Part shown: positions 34,024-43,696 of the stretch, piece after piece | Layout: the number at the start of each line of letters is the position of its first letter | Numbering within the stretch: the first letter of the stretch is position 1 | NCBI GenBank assembly: GCA_964623055.1 | Contig: CAZURK010000044.1 | Location: forward strand, 4,135-68,134 | Reading direction: 5' to 3' | DNA length: 64,000 nt | Source: JADHUC01 sp964623055 | GTDB lineage: Bacteria; Planctomycetota; Planctomycetia; Pirellulales; Pirellulaceae | Made by a program: the position numbers and the translations under genes | Notes under the pieces: generated by a model | Databases searched by the model: none | The model's input: the letters and a program-made list of their open reading frames with translations, nothing else | Told to the model about the DNA's origin: nothing

Positions 34024-36369
34024 TCATTCCGGTAGTCGCCATTCCAGGATGCCGCCCGAGAAACTCTCCTGGAGTTGAACCTCAAGGCGGATGGCCGTCG
34101 CAGTGACCGACTCGAAAGTCACTCGGTTGAACTTGTCTTTCTCAACACTGTACGGCGAGGCGGCCTCGACCGGTTTCCACTGGTCGCCGTCTTTCCAGAG
34201 CAATCGCCAGCTTGCCGGCACGCGGCACTGTCCGCGGCCCGTGTCGTCGAACCAGTAGATCTCGGCCTTCGACAGCGTTTTAGGCTTCTCGAATTCATAG
34301 CCTACCCACTCGGTCGTGCCTCGGTGATCCCACCACGTGAATCTGGGGATATCATGGTCGATCGAGTTCTTGGGCAGGATATTGTCATTCAAGGCGAATT
34401 CGCTGTCGCGGGGGCAGCGGTGTGAAGAGGACGTCTTCGCAACGATTGCCACCGTCGCTCCTTCCGGGTCTGCGGCATCGGGCAATTCGGCTGGGACCCA
34501 AACGACCATTTGCCCCGGCTCGCGGTTATCCCATGCATAGTAGGGAATCGCTGTGAGATCGACATCGCGGCTTTCCACGCGGAATCCGTCATCCGTCTCC
34601 ACGACGCCTTGCTGCCGACCCTTAACCTTGACCACCGTGACGCCGCCGAGCAGGTTGGACCGGAATTCCGTCTCGAACTTCGCGTCTTTGGGAATCGCAA
34701 CTTGATCCACGTAACACGGGTTGTCCGTGTCCTCCAAGCAGTAGACGACCGGCCCGCGCATGATGGCCAGTCGACCTGCGTTCTCTTCGACATTGGGATC
34801 GGACGCGACTTGGCGGACGGTCATTGGGAAGTTCTGCGTGATAGTGTCACCCGCCTTCCACGCGCGTCGCAGTGACACAAAACCGTCTTTGGGCGTTGCG
34901 TTCACATCTTCACCATTCACGGCAACGGTCGCGTCTTCGCACCATCCGGGGACGCGTAGTCGCACGGTGAATTCCTCGGCCACGTCCGGCTCGACGACGA
35001 TCGTCACCGCGCCGTCCCAGGGATAGCTTGTGTTTTGCACGAGTTGTACCTTGCCATTCTTCAGTGGCACCGTGCCCGTGCCTCCGACGTACTGCAGCAC
35101 GCACACGCCTTCGCCGTCGGCCATCGTGCCGTAGACGTACTGCCCAAGCGAAGCGATAAAGCGGACCACATTCGTCGGGCAACACGCGCATCCGTACCAT
35201 GGCTGCCGATGGTGGCCCCCGCGGCTGGCCAATGGATTTACGTAGAAGAACTTCGAGCCGTCGAGCGAGATGCCGGAAATGGCACCGTTGTACAGCAGTC
35301 GTTCGACCAGATCGGCGAAACGACCCTCGCCGTGCAGCAGGGCCAGGCGATGATTCCAGAACACCATGCCGATCGAAGCACAGGTTTCGCAATAAGCGTT
35401 GTAGTTGGGCAGATAATACGGTCGAGCGAAACCCTCGCCGTGCCCCTGCACGCCGACGCCGCCGGTGACATACATCTTCTTGTTGACGATAAACTGCCAA
35501 AGCCGCTCCATCGTGTCGATATAGCCTTGATCGCCGTCGACGGCCGCCAGATCAGCCACGCCGCTGTAGAAGTACAGGAAACGAACGGCGTGGCCCACAG
35601 GTTCGTCCTGCTCGCGCACCGGCTTGTGGTCCTGGCAGTAACCGCCGAACAACCGCCGATGCTCGTCGTTCCCGTGTTCTTCCACAAGGTAACGGGCCAA
35701 TTCCAAATAACGGTCTTCGCCCGTCGCTCGCCAGAGTTTCACCAGGGCCAGTTCGATCTCGGGATGTCCGGCGACGCCGTGCCGCTTATCGGGCCCGAAG
35801 ACGGTGCCGATGTAGTCGGCGAACTTGCAGGCCACATCCAGAAAGGTCCGTTTGCCGGTTGCGTGGTAATGGGCGACCGCGGCCTCGAACATATGACCCG
35901 CACAGTACAGTTCGTGGGCATGCTGCAGATTCTGCCATCGTTTCTCCGGCTCCTTGACCGAAAACCACGTGTTCAGATAGCCATCAGGCTCTTGCGAGCG
36001 GCGGATGTTGTCCACGATCTCGTCCAGCCGCGCGGCCAGTTCGGGATCGGGATGTGTGTGCAGCGAGTAGGCGACGCCTTCCAGCACCTTGTAGACATCC
36101 GAGTCGTGGAATATGTGGCCGCGAAACGGACCGATGGTGGCAACCCCACCAGCATGCCGGAAGTTGTCAAGCCGTCCCGTCTCCTCGCACGTGTCCAAGT
36201 TGTGCGGGATCGACACCGTGCGATTAGTCTCCATACGGGGCGACCAGAAACCGCTTTGGATCGTCACGTCGCTGAAGTTTACGGGCGTCATCTTCGCCAC
36301 TTCGCCCGCGCGGGCCGAGTACGCAAGGATCGCCAGCACCGAGCCGCATAGAATAGTTCTCGTTTTCAT
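34024..36369 (-). CDS. GH127 (DUF1680) beta-L-arabinofuranosidase-like enzyme
   Basis: 781 residues; start at ATG 36369 with AGGAG upstream and a signal peptide (MKTRTILCGSVLAILAYSARA). The body is an (alpha/alpha)6 barrel: VTIQSGFWSPRMETNRTVSI, DSDVYKVLEGVAYSLHTHPD, QEPDGYLNTWF. The GH127 zinc and catalytic cluster is complete: NAYCETCASIG (Glu and Cys) and GCACCPTNVVR (Cys-Cys). Family members release beta-L-arabinofuranose from plant glycans. The C-terminal ~130 residues add an F5/8-type beta-sandwich (EWVGYEFEKPKTLSKAEIYWF). First of a four-gene minus-strand group with the downstream Tat protein and RhaT-like transporter. Confidence 0.92.
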   Translation of the reverse strand: MKTRTILCGSVLAILAYSARAGEVAKMTPVNFSDVTIQSGFWSPRMETNRTVSIPHNLDTCEETGRLDNFRHAGGVATIGPFRGHIFHDSDVYKVLEGVAYSLHTHPDPELAARLDEIVDNIRRSQEPDGYLNTWFSVKEPEKRWQNLQHAHELYCAGHMFEAAVAHYHATGKRTFLDVACKFADYIGTVFGPDKRHGVAGHPEIELALVKLWRATGEDRYLELARYLVEEHGNDEHRRLFGGYCQDHKPVREQDEPVGHAVRFLYFYSGVADLAAVDGDQGYIDTMERLWQFIVNKKMYVTGGVGVQGHGEGFARPYYLPNYNAYCETCASIGMVFWNHRLALLHGEGRFADLVERLLYNGAISGISLDGSKFFYVNPLASRGGHHRQPWYGCACCPTNVVRFIASLGQYVYGTMADGEGVCVLQYVGGTGTVPLKNGKVQLVQNTSYPWDGAVTIVVEPDVAEEFTVRLRVPGWCEDATVAVNGEDVNATPKDGFVSLRRAWKAGDTITQNFPMTVRQVASDPNVEENAGRLAIMRGPVVYCLEDTDNPCYVDQVAIPKDAKFETEFRSNLLGGVTVVKVKGRQQGVVETDDGFRVESRDVDLTAIPYYAWDNREPGQMVVWVPAELPDAADPEGATVAIVAKTSSSHRCPRDSEFALNDNILPKNSIDHDIPRFTWWDHRGTTEWVGYEFEKPKTLSKAEIYWFDDTGRGQCRVPASWRLLWKDGDQWKPVEAASPYSVEKDKFNRVTFESVTATAIRLEVQLQESFSGGILEWRLPE

Positions 36370-36421
36370 TCGTTCGTTTGCTCCTATGGCAGTCAGAAGT
36401 GTCAATCTCGGTCGGCCGCCG

Positions 36422-37180
36422 TCATTGCAGCGGACCCCAAATCTCGACCAACAGGTCGTGTATCGCTGGATCGTGCTCCTTCAGTTCCGCTCGCACAAAC
36501 GGATAAAAATCGTTGCGGTAGAAATACGCCTCGGTTGCTTCGGCAAAGTACTCTTTGTGGTCCTTCATCGCGTAGTGGCGCACGTGTTTGCCGGTGTACA
36601 GCAACACCTTTTCGTAGGTCCCGGCCGACTTTGCCTTTTCATACGCCCGGATGATGTCCGGACGATCGAAGCTTAGCACTTGATCGTGATAGGAATGGGC
36701 TAATTCGTGCAGCACAACCGCCGGGTGTTTTACTAATTGGTGCCGGGAAAGAAGAGTGCTTGCCCGCGTGATGTGCACTTTCTTCGCCAGTCGTGGATCG
36801 TGGCCGTGGGATTTGAGCCATTCGATGTTCGGGTGGTACTGCATGGCTCCGAGCGTCGGATGGTGATGCTCGATCCAGATCTCCAGCTTCCGCACGTCGC
36901 GCAGCCGATCTTCCGGCATCAGCAGAGCGATCCGCTGCAGATGATTGGCCAACATGCCCAAAACGCGAGCCCCTTCCTCCTGATGCTCTCCATCCAAGAG
37001 TGCGGGATCCACATGGACCGTCCAGCCTTCGATCTCTTTCACGACGGGATCGAAACGGACGCCCGCGGCTCGTTCCGGCTTACCGCCCGAAACTGCCCTC
37101 GCCTCGCCTCCCGCGACAGACCGTCCCGTCGCCAAGAGCAGCAGGCAGCCAATCAACCATCCGATGTTCACTGACTTCAT
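36422..37180 (-). CDS. Exported HExxH metallopeptidase-like protein
   Basis: 252 residues from ATG 37180 (AAGGAAA upstream), with a signal peptide. The zinc motif HELAH is at 158-162 (VVLHELAHSYHDQ), and a downstream KEYFAEATEAYFYRNDFYPF provides Glu candidates for the third ligand. Before the site are EIWIEHHHPTLGAMQYHPN and KKVHITRASTLLSRHQLVKH. Substrate unknown; such small planctomycete proteins are annotated only as metallopeptidases. It lies upstream of GH127 with 52 bp between, so probably co-transcribed. Confidence 0.7.
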   Translation of the reverse strand: MKSVNIGWLIGCLLLLATGRSVAGGEARAVSGGKPERAAGVRFDPVVKEIEGWTVHVDPALLDGEHQEEGARVLGMLANHLQRIALLMPEDRLRDVRKLEIWIEHHHPTLGAMQYHPNIEWLKSHGHDPRLAKKVHITRASTLLSRHQLVKHPAVVLHELAHSYHDQVLSFDRPDIIRAYEKAKSAGTYEKVLLYTGKHVRHYAMKDHKEYFAEATEAYFYRNDFYPFVRAELKEHDPAIHDLLVEIWGPLQ

Positions 37181-37333
37181 TCGTTTTCCTTCGCAGAGTG
37201 TGGCGTTCAACAGGCAAACCGTTATAGAATCTAGACGCCACGCTCCGTTATCGCAAGAAGCCCGTGGTTTAGAGTATCATTGTTATGCAGCCATCAGCTA
37301 TGCCCTCGCCGACAAAGGAGAAGGAGTTATCCG

Positions 37334-40300
37334 ATGACTCGTCGAATCCAACTGGCAGCGATCTTGGCCCTGTTGGCCCCGTCCGGCCAGCTCCCCGCGG
37401 CTGGGGTCGATTCAAGCAGGAATACTGATGGTGTGCTGACCTGGCATATGGGCACTATCCAACCTGGTCAGTCGACGCGCCAAGTGGTACTGTTCGCATA
37501 CGCCGAGTCGCCACAAGGCGTAGCCAAACACCTGGATGCTGCGCGGCGACAATTCGCGCAGCCATCCGACCCGCCGGCCGTGCCCACCGACCAGCCGGCT
37601 CCGTCGCTGGTGTGGATCGAGAACAACGTGACCGACTTCGCCCTGGCCGGTCCGGGACATTTCTTCTGGGAAGGTGTGAAACGGCAGAGTCTCGTTTGTT
37701 CCAAGGGCGGGCAGTTGAGTCGGTTCGGCTACTATCTCGGTTACCACGACGGTGCCGCGCGACGGGCCGGAACACTCATCAACTCCACGAAGTTGGAGAA
37801 CTTGCAGATCGTCCAGCCGATGCGGCCCATCGACGGCAAGCAAGCGGTAGGCATCGTCGAGACCGCCGACAAGAAGCTGCGCACGCGAATTCGTCCCGTG
37901 ATGGGCGAAGGCCCGGTAGTGGCGGTCGAATTCGTGATGACCAACCTCTCGGGCCAGCCACTTGACCAGATGCGGCTTTCGGTCTACTCGAACCTCGAAT
38001 CGGCCCACACGCACGAAGGCGACTACAGCACGCTGGACCGCCTGACCGACGGTCTGCTGGTGTTCGATCCGGCAACAAGGATGTGCGTCGTGATGGCCGG
38101 GTTGTCCACGCCCTCGTTGGGCTATTCGGGCAACTGGGCGTCGCAAAGGCAGCTTGCCGAGGGTACGGGCATCGCCCCGGACAAATGGAACGAGTTCACC
38201 GGATCGGGAGAAGATCTCAAAGAGCTGCTCGCCAAGTTGCCAAAGCCCAACGTGCCACACCCGATCGCCGCGCCGAGCGGTGGTCCGGCCACGCCCGAGA
38301 CTCGCGACCTGACTCCCACCGAGGCGCGCGACGTCTTGCACCGCGATTGGCTGTTTCAGACCGATGGCAAGCCAACGGTGGCCCGCGCGCTCGAAGAGAT
38401 CGGTTGGGCCCGCGAGTTGGCCGCCCGATTCGGCCGCCATCCGCAACCGCCCGATCTGTCGGCCGAGTTGTCGTGCCTAGCCGATCTGGAAAAGCGGCTT
38501 GCCGCTGTCGATGCGAACGCAGCCGACCCGGTCACGGTGCAGGAGTTGTACTTGGCCGTGCGTGCCGCAAAGCGTGAGGTGGTCCTCAAGAACCCGGCGA
38601 TTAACTTCACCAGCGTGCTGCTGATCGACAACCCCAATCCGCAAGGCGCCGAGTGGCCGCATCAGGCCCGGCATCGCAACGGCATGATGGCCGTTCCGGG
38701 CGGCCGGTTGCTGGTGCTGGAAGGATTGCACCCCGGCGGACACCTGCGGCAGTTGGCCCCCGACAAACCTGGCAGCTTCTGGCGACCCGACGTCTCCTTT
38801 GACGGCCAGCGGGTGCTGTTCTGCTACAAGGCACACGACGATATCAGCTTCCATTTGTACGAGATCAATATCGACGGAACTGGACTGAGGCAGCTTACGG
38901 CGGGCGATTACGACGACATCGACCCGATCCACCTGCCCGACGGGCATATCGTCTTCACCACCACGCGAGCTAACACGTACGTCCGCTGCATGCCTTACAC
39001 TTACTGCTACGTGCTGGCCCGGTGCGATGCTGACGGCAAGAACGTCTACATCATCAGCCGCAACAACGAGCCCGACTGGTGTCCGGCGGTGCTGAACGAC
39101 GGGCGTGTCTGCTACTCGCGGTGGGAGTATCACGACAAGGCCCTGTGGCGGATTCAGAGCCTGTGGTCCATGAATCAGGACGGCACCGGCGTGGCCACGT
39201 TTTGGGGCAACCAGAGCGTCTGGCCCGATCACCTGGCTGAACCGCGGCCCATCCCAGGCAGTTATCGCGTGATGTTTACCGGCGTGGCGCACCACAACTG
39301 GTTTGCGGGCTCGATCGGCATTCTTGATACGGCTAAGGGCCGCAATTTCCCGTTCGGGCTGACCAAAGTCACCTGCGATATGCCCTGGCCCGAGTGCGGA
39401 ACACCTCCGCTGGACCCGCACGAGGCCGACGACTATCACGCCTCGGGCCGGTTCACCGCCTACAAATCGCCGTACCCGATCTCGGAGGAGGATTTCCTCG
39501 TGTCGGCCAATCGCGACGGCAAGTTCCATCTGTACCTGATGGACGTACACGGCAACCGCGAACTGATCTACGAAGCAGTCCACAACGCCTGGTATGCAAT
39601 GCCGGCGTCGGCGCGGCCCATGCCGCAACCACACGCCGACCGCGTCGTCTGGCCCGGCACGGGCGACGAGCGCCAGCCGGCCGAGCCGGGCGTGATCTAC
39701 AGCGCCAACGTATATCAAGGTGTACACGATTTGCCGGAGGGGATCGTCAAGTACCTCCGTGTCATCCAGATGGACGCCCGAACCTACTCGACCTGGACGC
39801 GCGACGGGCGTTTCTCGGGCCCGGTGGTTTCGGCCATCCAGGACGACGGCGTGAAGCGAATCCTGGGTACCACGCCCGTGCTGGCCGACGGCTCGGTGTC
39901 GGTCAAGGTGCCGGCCGGCAAGGCGTTGCATTTCCAACTACTGGACGAACGCTATCGGGCGCTGCACACGATGCGTTCGTTCACCGGCGTGATGCCGGGC
40001 GAGCGTCGCGGCTGCGTCGGCTGCCACGAGCTACACAGCAACTCGCCGGTCAACCAGCAAAGCCTGGCCGCTCGACGTCCACCGGTCGAACTGACCACGC
40101 CGCCGTGGGGCACGGAGAGCATCAGCTACGAACAGCTCGTCCAACCGGTGCTGGACCGTTACTGCGGCGAATGCCACCAGGGCGACGGCGAGGCGCGCAA
40201 GGATTTCGACCTGACCTTGCGCTCCGGCAAAAGCCCTTTCAAAGAGCCGTACCTGAGCCTGGTCGGTTACGCCCACTATTTTCGTGGCGTCTCCGACGTC

Positions 40301-40615
40301 AAAGACGAGGGCATCGCCGGAGCGCTGAAAGCCGAGAACTTCGACCAGAGCGACCCGACCAGCTACCTCACGTTCCGTCCGATGAAATATCTGTCGTACA
40401 AGAGCCGCCTGATCGAGATGGCCTCCAGCGGTAAGCACTACGACGTGAAGCTCGACGCGACCAGCCTGAGGCAACTGATCGGTTGGGTCGACGCCAACTG
40501 TCCCTACCGTGGCGACCACGAGGTGCGCGCCATCCCCGACCCCAACTTCGCGGGAATCGAGGCATTGCCCATCCGACCGAGAACGAAAACGGCACCGCGG
40601 ATTGCGCGACCGTAA
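37334..40615 (+). CDS. Hydrazine synthase alpha-like propeller protein with CxxCH motifs
   Basis: 1093 residues; ATG 37334 with AAGGAG 8 bp upstream and a signal peptide. Residues about 435-860 form a TolB/WD40-like propeller (RPDVSFDGQRVLFCYKAHDD, DDIDPIHLPDGHIVFTTTRA). The C-terminal part has two c-type heme motifs: CVGCH (894-898) and CGECH (944-948). This is the architecture of hydrazine synthase alpha subunit (HzsA) relatives, common in planctomycetes that do not perform anammox. The N-terminal ~380 residues are an extra beta-rich region. No HzsB/C genes lie near, so hydrazine synthesis is not implied. A Gfo/Idh/MocA gene follows 35 bp downstream, and a link to sugar oxidation is possible. 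Confidence 0.85.
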   Translation: MTRRIQLAAILALLAPSGQLPAAGVDSSRNTDGVLTWHMGTIQPGQSTRQVVLFAYAESPQGVAKHLDAARRQFAQPSDPPAVPTDQPAPSLVWIENNVTDFALAGPGHFFWEGVKRQSLVCSKGGQLSRFGYYLGYHDGAARRAGTLINSTKLENLQIVQPMRPIDGKQAVGIVETADKKLRTRIRPVMGEGPVVAVEFVMTNLSGQPLDQMRLSVYSNLESAHTHEGDYSTLDRLTDGLLVFDPATRMCVVMAGLSTPSLGYSGNWASQRQLAEGTGIAPDKWNEFTGSGEDLKELLAKLPKPNVPHPIAAPSGGPATPETRDLTPTEARDVLHRDWLFQTDGKPTVARALEEIGWARELAARFGRHPQPPDLSAELSCLADLEKRLAAVDANAADPVTVQELYLAVRAAKREVVLKNPAINFTSVLLIDNPNPQGAEWPHQARHRNGMMAVPGGRLLVLEGLHPGGHLRQLAPDKPGSFWRPDVSFDGQRVLFCYKAHDDISFHLYEINIDGTGLRQLTAGDYDDIDPIHLPDGHIVFTTTRANTYVRCMPYTYCYVLARCDADGKNVYIISRNNEPDWCPAVLNDGRVCYSRWEYHDKALWRIQSLWSMNQDGTGVATFWGNQSVWPDHLAEPRPIPGSYRVMFTGVAHHNWFAGSIGILDTAKGRNFPFGLTKVTCDMPWPECGTPPLDPHEADDYHASGRFTAYKSPYPISEEDFLVSANRDGKFHLYLMDVHGNRELIYEAVHNAWYAMPASARPMPQPHADRVVWPGTGDERQPAEPGVIYSANVYQGVHDLPEGIVKYLRVIQMDARTYSTWTRDGRFSGPVVSAIQDDGVKRILGTTPVLADGSVSVKVPAGKALHFQLLDERYRALHTMRSFTGVMPGERRGCVGCHELHSNSPVNQQSLAARRPPVELTTPPWGTESISYEQLVQPVLDRYCGECHQGDGEARKDFDLTLRSGKSPFKEPYLSLVGYAHYFRGVSDVKDEGIAGALKAENFDQSDPTSYLTFRPMKYLSYKSRLIEMASSGKHYDVKLDATSLRQLIGWVDANCPYRGDHEVRAIPDPNFAGIEALPIRPRTKTAPRIARP

Positions 40616-40650
40616 CCAAAGTAGGACGGAATGCGTGCAGAAGAGATGGG

Positions 40651-41928
40651 ATGAACAACAGCAGCACGAGAAGAGAGTTTTTGCAGCGGACCTCCAGCAC
40701 GGCGTTCGGACTTGCCGTCGCGGCGCCGGTGGTGATTAGTGCTTCTGCACTCGACGGGAAGGCGCCGGCACCGAGCGAGCGGATCAACGTGGCGTGCATC
40801 GGCGTAGGGGGCCAGGGCGCTCCGGTTGATATGAAGGCCTATCTCAGCCTGCCCGAGGCCCGGGTGGCGGCCGTGTGTGACGTCGATGGCAAGCGTCTTG
40901 CCGCGGCCAAACAGACAGTAGACCAAACTTACGGCAACCGGGGCTGCGCAGCGATCCGCGATTTTCGCGAGATTCTGGCCCGGCCCGATATCGACGCCGT
41001 GCATATCGCAACTCCCGATCATTGGCACGTACCGATGGCAGTCGCCGCGTGCAAGCAGGGCAAGGATGTGTACTGCCAGAAACCGCTGTCGCTGACGGTG
41101 CGCGAGGCGCGCAGAGCCGTCGAGGTGGCCCGACGTTACGAGCGGGTCTTCCAGGTGGGCACACAGAACCGCTCGAATGCCAGTGCCCGCCGCGCGTGCG
41201 AGTTGGTTCGCAACGGACGACTTGGCGAACTGGAATACATCGAGGTCGGCACGTGGCACATCTCGTATCCGTGCTCCCTGCCGGGCGAGCCCGTTCCATC
41301 ACACGTCGACTGGGAGATGTTCCTCGGGCCGGCGCCCTGGCGGCCGTTCCACCGCGAGATCCAGAGGCCCAAGGGCTGGATCCGATTCTTCGACTACAGC
41401 GGCGGCGGCGTGACCGACTGCGGCGCGCACTTCTACGATCTGGTGCAATGGGCTCTCGGCACCGAAGACACCGGCCCGGTCGAGATTATCCCGCTGGATC
41501 CTCGGAAAGACGGCGGACGGTTCGTCAGCTACCGATACGCCAACGGCGCAACTGTGTACCGTACGAACGGGAATCACATGCGACTAGTCGGCACGGAAGG
41601 CACAATAGACTTGGACGTCTGCGCCTGGGCGGCCATCAAGAAGGCCGAACCAGCGACACTTGCCCGGGAAACGACTTTGCCCGAGGAAGTACACCTGGGG
41701 GAAAGCACTCATCACTATGCGGATTTCATCGAGTGCGTCCGCACTCGAAAGAAACCGGCGGCCGACGTCGAACTGGGCTGTCGGGCCGCAACCATCTGCC
41801 ACATCGGCAACATTGCCGAGTGGCTCGGGCGTCCGCTTAGGTGGAATCCGCACAAAGAGGAATTCCTCAACGATCCGGAAGCCAACCTCTGGCTGGATCG
41901 CGCCAAACGGGAACCGTGGAGCGTTTGA
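40651..41928 (+). CDS. Tat-exported Gfo/Idh/MocA oxidoreductase
   Basis: 425 residues from ATG 40651; the frame upstream belongs to the antisense of the previous gene. Twin-arginine signal STRREFLQRTSSTAFGLAVA. The Rossmann start is INVACIGVGGQGAPV, followed by AAVCDVDGKRLAAAK and the catalytic-Lys segment VYCQKPLSLTVREARR (QKP instead of the usual EKP). The C-terminal beta-sheet domain has GGGVTDCGAHFYDLVQWALG. These enzymes oxidise or epimerise sugars with a tightly held NAD(P). Export as a folded protein with cofactor fits the Tat signal. It stops 2 bp before the stop of the convergent xylulokinase. Confidence 0.9.
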   Translation: MNNSSTRREFLQRTSSTAFGLAVAAPVVISASALDGKAPAPSERINVACIGVGGQGAPVDMKAYLSLPEARVAAVCDVDGKRLAAAKQTVDQTYGNRGCAAIRDFREILARPDIDAVHIATPDHWHVPMAVAACKQGKDVYCQKPLSLTVREARRAVEVARRYERVFQVGTQNRSNASARRACELVRNGRLGELEYIEVGTWHISYPCSLPGEPVPSHVDWEMFLGPAPWRPFHREIQRPKGWIRFFDYSGGGVTDCGAHFYDLVQWALGTEDTGPVEIIPLDPRKDGGRFVSYRYANGATVYRTNGNHMRLVGTEGTIDLDVCAWAAIKKAEPATLARETTLPEEVHLGESTHHYADFIECVRTRKKPAADVELGCRAATICHIGNIAEWLGRPLRWNPHKEEFLNDPEANLWLDRAKREPWSV

Positions 41929-41930
41929 CG

Positions 41931-43448
41931 TCACAGCCGGGCTAGGTCTTCGTACACGTCGATAAGGGCGTGGTAACACTTCTGGAAGATCGGCTTCATC
42001 TTCGCGTACTGCTTCGCCGTTTGTGGGTCGGGATCGTGTACGCTGTCCACGCTGATGAAGCGGTCGACCACGCCAAAATCTTCGAACACGCCGGCCGCGA
42101 CGCCTGCGGTTACAGCCGCGCCCATCGAGGTTGCTTCCTCCAGCACGCTGAGCTTCCGGATCTGACAGCCGTAGATGTCGGCCATCATCTGCCGCCACAC
42201 GGCGCCCTTCGCCCCGCCGCCGATGACGGTCACGCCGTCGAACGCCACGTGTTCGCGCAGGATATCGGCGATGATGCACAGATTGTACGTCACGCCCTCG
42301 AGCACCGCCCGTAGCATGTCGGCTCGCGTGTGGCTGAGCGTCAGGCCGATGAACGCACCGCGAGCGTTCGGGTTCCACCACGGCGTTCGCTCGCCCAGCA
42401 GATACGGCAGGAATACCAGCCCGTTCGCGCCGGGCGGCGACTGCGCGATCTTCTCGTTGATCAACTCGTATGGGCTCACTCCCTGCGCCTCCGCCTCGGC
42501 GACCTCCGCCCGGCACACCTCGTTTTTGAGCCACTGGTACGACGAACCCGCCGTCTGCATCGTCCCGGCGGGTTGAAGGTAGCCCGGCACAACGTGAGCC
42601 CAGTTCATCGTGCGCATCTGCGGGTCCACGATGGGCTTGTCCGACGTTAGCGCAATCCACGACGACGACCCGACGTACCCGTACGCCGTCCCAGGCTGGA
42701 TGCAGCCGACGCCCACGGCCGCGCAGCTTCCGTCGCCCCCGCCGACCGCCACCGGCGTGCCTTCCTTCAGGCCCGTCGCCCGCGCGGCTTCGCTTGTGAC
42801 CGTACCGAGAACTTCGGTCGAGGGGCGCGCCTCGGGAAGCATGGCACCATCCACTTCGGCGGCATCGACGATCTTTGCTGACCACTGAAACGTGTTCAGG
42901 TCGAAGGCATTCGTGCCAGACGCGTCCGAGTAGTCCGTCGCAATCCGCCCAGTTAGCTTATAGTTGATGTAGTCCTTGGCGTTGAGCATGCTCGCTGTGG
43001 CGGCGTACACGTCCGGTTCGTTGGCCTTAAGCCACATCAGCTTCTCGATCGAGTACGACGGGCTGACGCGGTGGCCCACGATGCCGTAGAACTCCTCCGC
43101 GCCAATCTTGTCGAGCAACCGATCGGCCTCGACCGTAGCCCGCTGGTCGCAGTAGATGATCGACGGTCGCAGCGGCGCGCCGTCGGCGTCGACCGGCAGG
43201 CAGCCCATCATCTGCCCACTGAGCGCCACCGCCACTACATCGCCCGGATCGACGTCGGCCAAGAGCGCCTGCGACGACTCGCACACGGCCCGCCACCAGT
43301 CCGCCGGATCTTGTTCCGCCCAGTTGTTGTGAAAGAACTTCGTCTCATATGCGCTCGTCCGGCTGACCACCATGCTGCCATCGCTGTCGAACAGCGTGGC
43401 CTTGTTTCCGGACGTACCCAGGTCGTGTGCGAGCAGATATTGTGCCAT
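41931..43448 (-). CDS. xylB: Xylulokinase (FGGY family)
   Basis: 505-residue cytoplasmic kinase that phosphorylates D-xylulose. ATP-binding start LLAHDLGTSGNKATLFDSDG, substrate region GQMMGCLPVDADGAPLRPSIIYCDQRA, FGGY signature region around GLVFLPYLLGERTPWWNPNA and the C-terminal VIGGGAKGAVWRQMMADIYG. Length normal. The ATG at 43448 shares a TGATG junction with an upstream reading-frame remnant. It is the most downstream gene of the large minus-strand glycan locus and the only obviously cytoplasmic catabolic gene in it. FGGY members vary in substrate, so a related ketose kinase is possible. Confidence 0.9.
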   Translation of the reverse strand: MAQYLLAHDLGTSGNKATLFDSDGSMVVSRTSAYETKFFHNNWAEQDPADWWRAVCESSQALLADVDPGDVVAVALSGQMMGCLPVDADGAPLRPSIIYCDQRATVEADRLLDKIGAEEFYGIVGHRVSPSYSIEKLMWLKANEPDVYAATASMLNAKDYINYKLTGRIATDYSDASGTNAFDLNTFQWSAKIVDAAEVDGAMLPEARPSTEVLGTVTSEAARATGLKEGTPVAVGGGDGSCAAVGVGCIQPGTAYGYVGSSSWIALTSDKPIVDPQMRTMNWAHVVPGYLQPAGTMQTAGSSYQWLKNEVCRAEVAEAEAQGVSPYELINEKIAQSPPGANGLVFLPYLLGERTPWWNPNARGAFIGLTLSHTRADMLRAVLEGVTYNLCIIADILREHVAFDGVTVIGGGAKGAVWRQMMADIYGCQIRKLSVLEEATSMGAAVTAGVAAGVFEDFGVVDRFISVDSVHDPDPQTAKQYAKMKPIFQKCYHALIDVYEDLARL

Positions 43449-43625
43449 CAGTGGTTCCTTTCCTTCGCCGACAAGACCCCCATAGGGAAGTCTTGGAACG
43501 ACTGGTTCTTACTGTTGGCCAGCTTCGGCCGGTAGGGAGCGGTTTCTTGCGCAGAGAGTACCGACGTTAGTAGCAGTGTGCAACAGAGAGATTGCAGCCA
43601 TCAATGTCACGTTCTTGATTCTCAT
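43448..43625 (-). pseudogene. Signal-peptide-bearing gene remnant ahead of xylB
   Basis: ATG at 43625 opens MRIKNVTLMAAISLL, a good signal-peptide start, but the frame stops at 43509. The next frame supplies a natural continuation (LLLTSVLSAQETAPYRPKLA, then FQDFPMGVLSAKERNH) and stops at 43450-43448, overlapping xylB as TGATG. A single-base indel near 43590 would join them into a short exported product. Probably the degraded start of a larger exported protein gene; a small secreted peptide cannot be excluded. Confidence 0.35.
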
Positions 43626-43696
43626 TCGATTTTTCCTGCAAGAGTCCTTGGATTCTACGCTTGCGGGCTACGCTGCCCTGAAGGAACATGGTGTGC

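Noticed and set aside
35035..36351. 438-codon plus-strand ORF
   Set aside because: Fully antisense to the well-supported GH127 gene.
38477..39937. 486-codon minus-strand ORF
   Set aside because: Antisense to the HzsA-like gene; no recognisable domain.
37334..40615. Evidence for anammox metabolism from the HzsA-like gene
   Set aside because: HzsA-like proteins are widespread in non-anammox planctomycetes, and no HzsB/C or hydrazine dehydrogenase genes are present.
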